NCBI GenBank assembly: GCA_001781105.1
Contig: MFKV01000002.1
Location: 1 to 48,770 of the forward strand
Length of the DNA stretch: 48,770 bases
Direction: 5' to 3'
DNA from: Candidatus Kaiserbacteria bacterium RIFCSPHIGHO2_01_FULL_54_36
GTDB lineage: Bacteria; Patescibacteriota; Minisyncoccia; Phycocordibacterales; UBA2100
This document shows, in pieces, positions 45,816 to 48,770 of the stretch (its first letter is position 1; each line of letters starts with the position of its first letter). A program made the translations under genes and the position numbers. The notes under the pieces were generated by a model, which ran no database searches, was not told where the DNA came from, and was given only the letters and a program-made list of their open reading frames with translations.

Positions 45816-46467
45816 GTCCGCTGATTATGCTCATAGATCGCTGTATTTTCAAATGCTTCCTTACCAGGCGCGGTACGGCGTCGTTGTAGTACATATACTT
45901 GCAGATTTGCACGGCCTCTTTCTTCGCATATTTAAGCTGCACATAAAAGGGTTTTTTACTCTGATCTATGTGGCCGTGTACCTCTACCAACTTGTTTAAT
46001 CGGTCTCTGAGCCAGTCAATAAACTTGGGGCTTGCAGAGGTGAAAGAGATGTAAAAACGATAACTTTTCTTATAAACCGAATCATAAAAAGAATAGCTAC
46101 ATCCATCACCGTCAAAATAACCCCTTAAAAAATCAGCAAAATATTGATCCGGTACAGCTACTGCCATTATAGTCTTTGACTTTGCAGGAGACAGTCCGAT
46201 GCCCACCAAGAAGCGATAAAAGAGGACATCGCTGAATTGAACGCAATATGCCATGTTTCCAATCCCTGAATACTTTTTGCTTATCTTCGTTTTGATACCA
46301 AGACATTTCTTGAATAAAATCAATTGCGCTTTATCGACAGAGGTAAGATCAATATGCCGACCATCCTTCGATAAACATCCGTCTGCTGTTAGGAGGCCGA
46401 CTGCGTACGCGAAATGCGGCGACCACCTTATCTTCACATTGCCCTTTGGTTTCGGTCCCCTTTTCAC
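45772..46467 (-). CDS. LAGLIDADG homing endonuclease
   Basis: Two LAGLIDADG-type motifs: FAYAVGLLTADGCLS and FADFLRGYFDGDGCSYS; GTG start at 46465-46467 with TATAAT 6 nt upstream; 3' end runs into tRNA-Leu. Confidence 0.88.
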   Translation of the reverse strand: MKRGPKPKGNVKIRWSPHFAYAVGLLTADGCLSKDGRHIDLTSVDKAQLILFKKCLGIKTKISKKYSGIGNMAYCVQFSDVLFYRFLVGIGLSPAKSKTIMAVAVPDQYFADFLRGYFDGDGCSYSFYDSVYKKSYRFYISFTSASPKFIDWLRDRLNKLVEVHGHIDQSKKPFYVQLKYAKKEAVQICKYMYYNDAVPRLVRKHLKIQRSMSIISGRRGGEIGKHASFRS

Positions 46468-46619
46468 TATCTTATTATAGATGCTGAAGCACATAGCGTA
46501 TACCTATTTATCCCCAAGAAGATTACATCCGTTTGAGCTCCGTTGTAACTACCAGCGTCGCCGGATCTTTACCGTCCCACCGGATTTCGCCATGCACCCA
46601 CAATGCAAAGTCGAAATCT

Positions 46620-47213
46620 TCATTTCCTAAAAACAAAGCTGCAATAGATCATGCCGTTCGCATCGGCCGGATGTTCTGTGTACTCAACGTCGGAGAATCC
46701 CATTTTCTTACTAAGTTCCACGACGTATTTTTGTGAATGCTGTCTGACAGCTGCCATTCGCTCGTCTAAATCTTCTGGGAGATCCGGTATTGGTCCTTCG
46801 GGATTGATCGGGACCCGTCCTACTCTCAGTTCGCCACCCGGTTTCAAGACCCGATACGCTTCACGGAAAACATCGTCGCTACGCCCATCAAAAGGTCCCG
46901 CGTGGGAAATGACTACATCAAAAGTCGCCTCCGCAAAAGGAAGGGTTGCTGCGTCGGCTTGCACGAAAGGCTGTTTCTCACCGGCGTGTCTATGAAAGCG
47001 ATTCCACTCCCTGCGACGAATATCCATCGATACAACGTCAATCCCTTGTTGTCGGGCTGCATCCGCGAACGCCCCGTCGTCTACAGCAATATCGAGTACA
47101 CTCTTACCTCTTAAGTCTTCCCAGGTGGTTCTTGTGCCTTCGAGATATCTTGAAACAGCTTCGTCGAGAACCGCCTGTCTTTTCTTACTTATGCCGCGAG
47201 GACTTTCATCCAT
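46620..47213 (-). CDS. class I SAM-dependent methyltransferase
   Basis: GKSVLDIAVDDGAFADAARQQGIDVVSMDIR...FAEATFDVVISHAGPF...REAYRVLKPGGELRVGRV. Confidence 0.88.
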   Translation of the reverse strand: MDESPRGISKKRQAVLDEAVSRYLEGTRTTWEDLRGKSVLDIAVDDGAFADAARQQGIDVVSMDIRRREWNRFHRHAGEKQPFVQADAATLPFAEATFDVVISHAGPFDGRSDDVFREAYRVLKPGGELRVGRVPINPEGPIPDLPEDLDERMAAVRQHSQKYVVELSKKMGFSDVEYTEHPADANGMIYCSFVFRK

Positions 47214-47216
47214 AAC

Positions 47217-47501
47217 TCACTCCGTTGCGGGATACCGTTGCTGAAACTCGGATTCGAGCTCACCAAGAGCCGCGCGCACGTGCGCATCTATCTGCTGCAA
47301 AGCATTCTGATAGTTCTGTACTGCTTCGTCGCCAGCGCCCTCTTCCCTACCAATGATGCGCTCTGTCTTTTCGACTTCATTGTCTGCTTTTTTCAGAATA
47401 AGTTCGATGCGCCGCTGTACCTCTACATACGCATCGGCGTTGGCGAGCACCGATTCAACTATCTTCGGATCAATATCGCTCAAGTCATCTTGATTAGTCA
47501 T
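47217..47501 (-). CDS. hypothetical coiled-coil-like protein
   Basis: MTNQDDLSDIDPKIVESVLANADAYVEVQRRIELILKKADNEVEKTERIIGREEG... Confidence 0.65.
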   Translation of the reverse strand: MTNQDDLSDIDPKIVESVLANADAYVEVQRRIELILKKADNEVEKTERIIGREEGAGDEAVQNYQNALQQIDAHVRAALGELESEFQQRYPATE

Positions 47502-47502
47502 A

Positions 47503-47868
47503 TTATTTTGCGATTGTGTGGCGGATTCCCCACCATGCCGTCCGGCCAGACGCAACAAGGATTCGCCCTACGACTTTTCCAACAGCGATTGTTGAGTCTA
47601 CGGCTCCTTGATGCATATGCCCCACCGGGTCTGGTTTTGTGCTTTTCTTGCCTGTGACTGCGTCTTCAATAGTCTTTTTCCCGGTAAACGGTCTCGCGGT
47701 TGTATTCCAAATTGCTTGCGTAGTCGAATCCAGCGTTTGACTTCCTGCTTTTTTCCAGGCATTTACGGCTTTGTCTCGGGAATTATCTATACTCGCTCGG
47801 AGCGTGGGATTTGCAAGACGCGCGTTGCGAGCAGCTATCTGATCCTGCACCCATTTATTGATCCCCAT
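47503..47868 (-). CDS. hypothetical protein
   Basis: MGINKWVQDQIAARNARLANPTLRASIDNSRDKAVNAWKKAG...; abuts 47501 in the same orientation. Confidence 0.65.
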   Translation of the reverse strand: MGINKWVQDQIAARNARLANPTLRASIDNSRDKAVNAWKKAGSQTLDSTTQAIWNTTARPFTGKKTIEDAVTGKKSTKPDPVGHMHQGAVDSTIAVGKVVGRILVASGRTAWWGIRHTIAK

Positions 47869-47886
47869 ATCGGCATCATATCATTG

Positions 47887-48770
47887 CTACATACAGGTGC
47901 TCTTTGGGAGTTCGAGTCTCCCCGCACCCACAAGACAAGAGACAAGGTCGGTTTCGGATTGGTTTTCCTTCGCGGTAGCGACGGAAAACCAATGATTTGC
48001 GGGCACGCCGCGCGCTTCGCGCGTGTGGAGAGTGAGGTTCGAGCCGAAGATTTTTTGGAGGGAGGATTTTTTGGAGGGGAGGTCTTTAGATTGTGCCGCT
48101 TCGTCCAATAACGAAGCGTCCTTTAGCCATTTTCGCATGGGTTCGAGCCAGACGGCGGTGTTGCGTTCAAGCAGGAGGATTCGCTCCTGCACCGACTTCT
48201 TGTCGGACATCAACGCACGCTTGCGCGATAGGTATTCTTCGCGCTCAATATCCTGTTCGACAAAGAGGTCGGTGAGGCGGGCAATTTTGCCGTCCATGTC
48301 GGCAATCTTTGCCCGCATTGCTTGAACGGACGCCGCCGTGCTTTGCGAGGCGTCAGCCGCGTCTTTCGTAGCCATACGATCTAATTCTTCCGCCCAATGG
48401 CGCGGCAAGTGGAAACGCGAGAGCAACGCGGAGAGTTGCATATCGAGCGTTTCTTCGCGGATGTATTCTCCCGCGCACGGACCGCGTTTCTTCGTACACC
48501 GATAGTACACATACGACCTGCCGCTTTTCTTCGTTTGCTTTTCGGCAGTAATGGAGCAGCCGCACTCGCCACATTTCAACAATCCACAAAGTGCTTGCGG
48601 ACTTTTCTTTAACTTCTGCGTTCTGCCGCGCAGAGCCAAGACTTTTTGCACTTTGTCAAAAAGCTCTTTGGCGATTATAGGCGTGTGCTTGCCCTCGTAC
48701 ATTTCTCCTGCGTAGCGGAAGTGGCCGTAGTAGAACGTGTTGGAAAGCAACGTGCTCACCTTGCTCTTGT
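47887..48770 (-). mobile_element. large serine recombinase, C-terminal part (gene continues past window end)
   Basis: LLSNTFYYGHFRYAGEMYEGKHTPIIAKELFDKVQKVL; zinc ribbon CGLLKCGECGCSITAEK...YYRCTKKRGPCAG; coiled-coil C-term. Frame is open to the window edge (KSKVSTLLS). Confidence 0.92.
47894..47930 (+). other. tRNA 3' remnant (T-arm plus acceptor 3' strand), putative att site
   Basis: GGGAG-TTCGAGT-CTCCC-CGCACCC-A at 47906-47930; no matching GGGTGCG 5' acceptor strand or anticodon arm found upstream. Confidence 0.7.

Noticed and set aside
45732-46494. Group I intron interrupting tRNA-Leu
   Set aside because: The tRNA folds fully with no interruption; the endonuclease lies upstream and overlaps the 5' half, so no intron is supported.
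48049-48081. Tandem GATTTTTTGGAGGGAG/GATTTTTTGGAGGGGAG
   Set aside because: Encodes the ordinary recombinase segment LPSKKSSLQKIFGSNL; probably simple sequence drift or a small duplication.
47608-48111. 167-aa plus-strand ORF across the recombinase 3' end
   Set aside because: Includes the translated tRNA remnant (GALWEFESPRTH) and antisense recombinase sequence; no family resemblance.
1-48770. CRISPR array or phage structural genes
   Set aside because: No regularly spaced direct repeats and no capsid, terminase or portal-like products seen on reading the window.

Overview
The window looks like a chromosomal segment of a Patescibacteria/CPR-type (Parcubacteria-like) bacterium. That assignment is an inference from gene content and style; no marker gene was checked. 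About 30 kb (894-30755) is a cell-surface glycan locus. It holds a nonulosonic-acid-like module (NeuB fused to a TIM-barrel isomerase, SpsF/NeuA-like cytidylyltransferase, DegT aminotransferase, SDR, DMT transporter, possible polysialyltransferase-like protein), two gmd paralogs, an rmlA/rmlB/rmlD set, a C-methyltransferase with two cupins, a flippase, two GtrA/GT-C fusions, several GT2/GT4 enzymes, and a GT4 fused to a truncated UDP-sugar dehydrogenase. Next come a lamin-tail/PKD surface protein, a TraD/VirB4-like ATPase, an ECF sigma factor, a putative glycoside hydrolase, rsmI, murC, murD, murI, class I nrdA/nrdB, a CofE-like protein, tRNA-Leu(CAG) overlapped by a LAGLIDADG endonuclease ORF, and a serine recombinase running off the right edge whose 3' end covers a tRNA 3' remnant. 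The left edge holds the 5' part of an SpvB/RHS-like secreted protein that is missing from the ORF track. Main points worth a second look: (1) a -10-like hexamer sits 6-9 nt before the start codon of at least 12 genes, suggesting leaderless mRNAs, while four genes instead have Shine-Dalgarno sites and mostly strong hairpins; (2) short palindrome-containing sequences appear to be inserted in frame in proteins (YAEASEG, STSSGQ, and possibly a 26-bp perfect palindrome); (3) NrdB has the class Ic residue signature (Glu for Asp, Phe for the radical Tyr); (4) several unusual domain fusions. No CRISPR array was seen.
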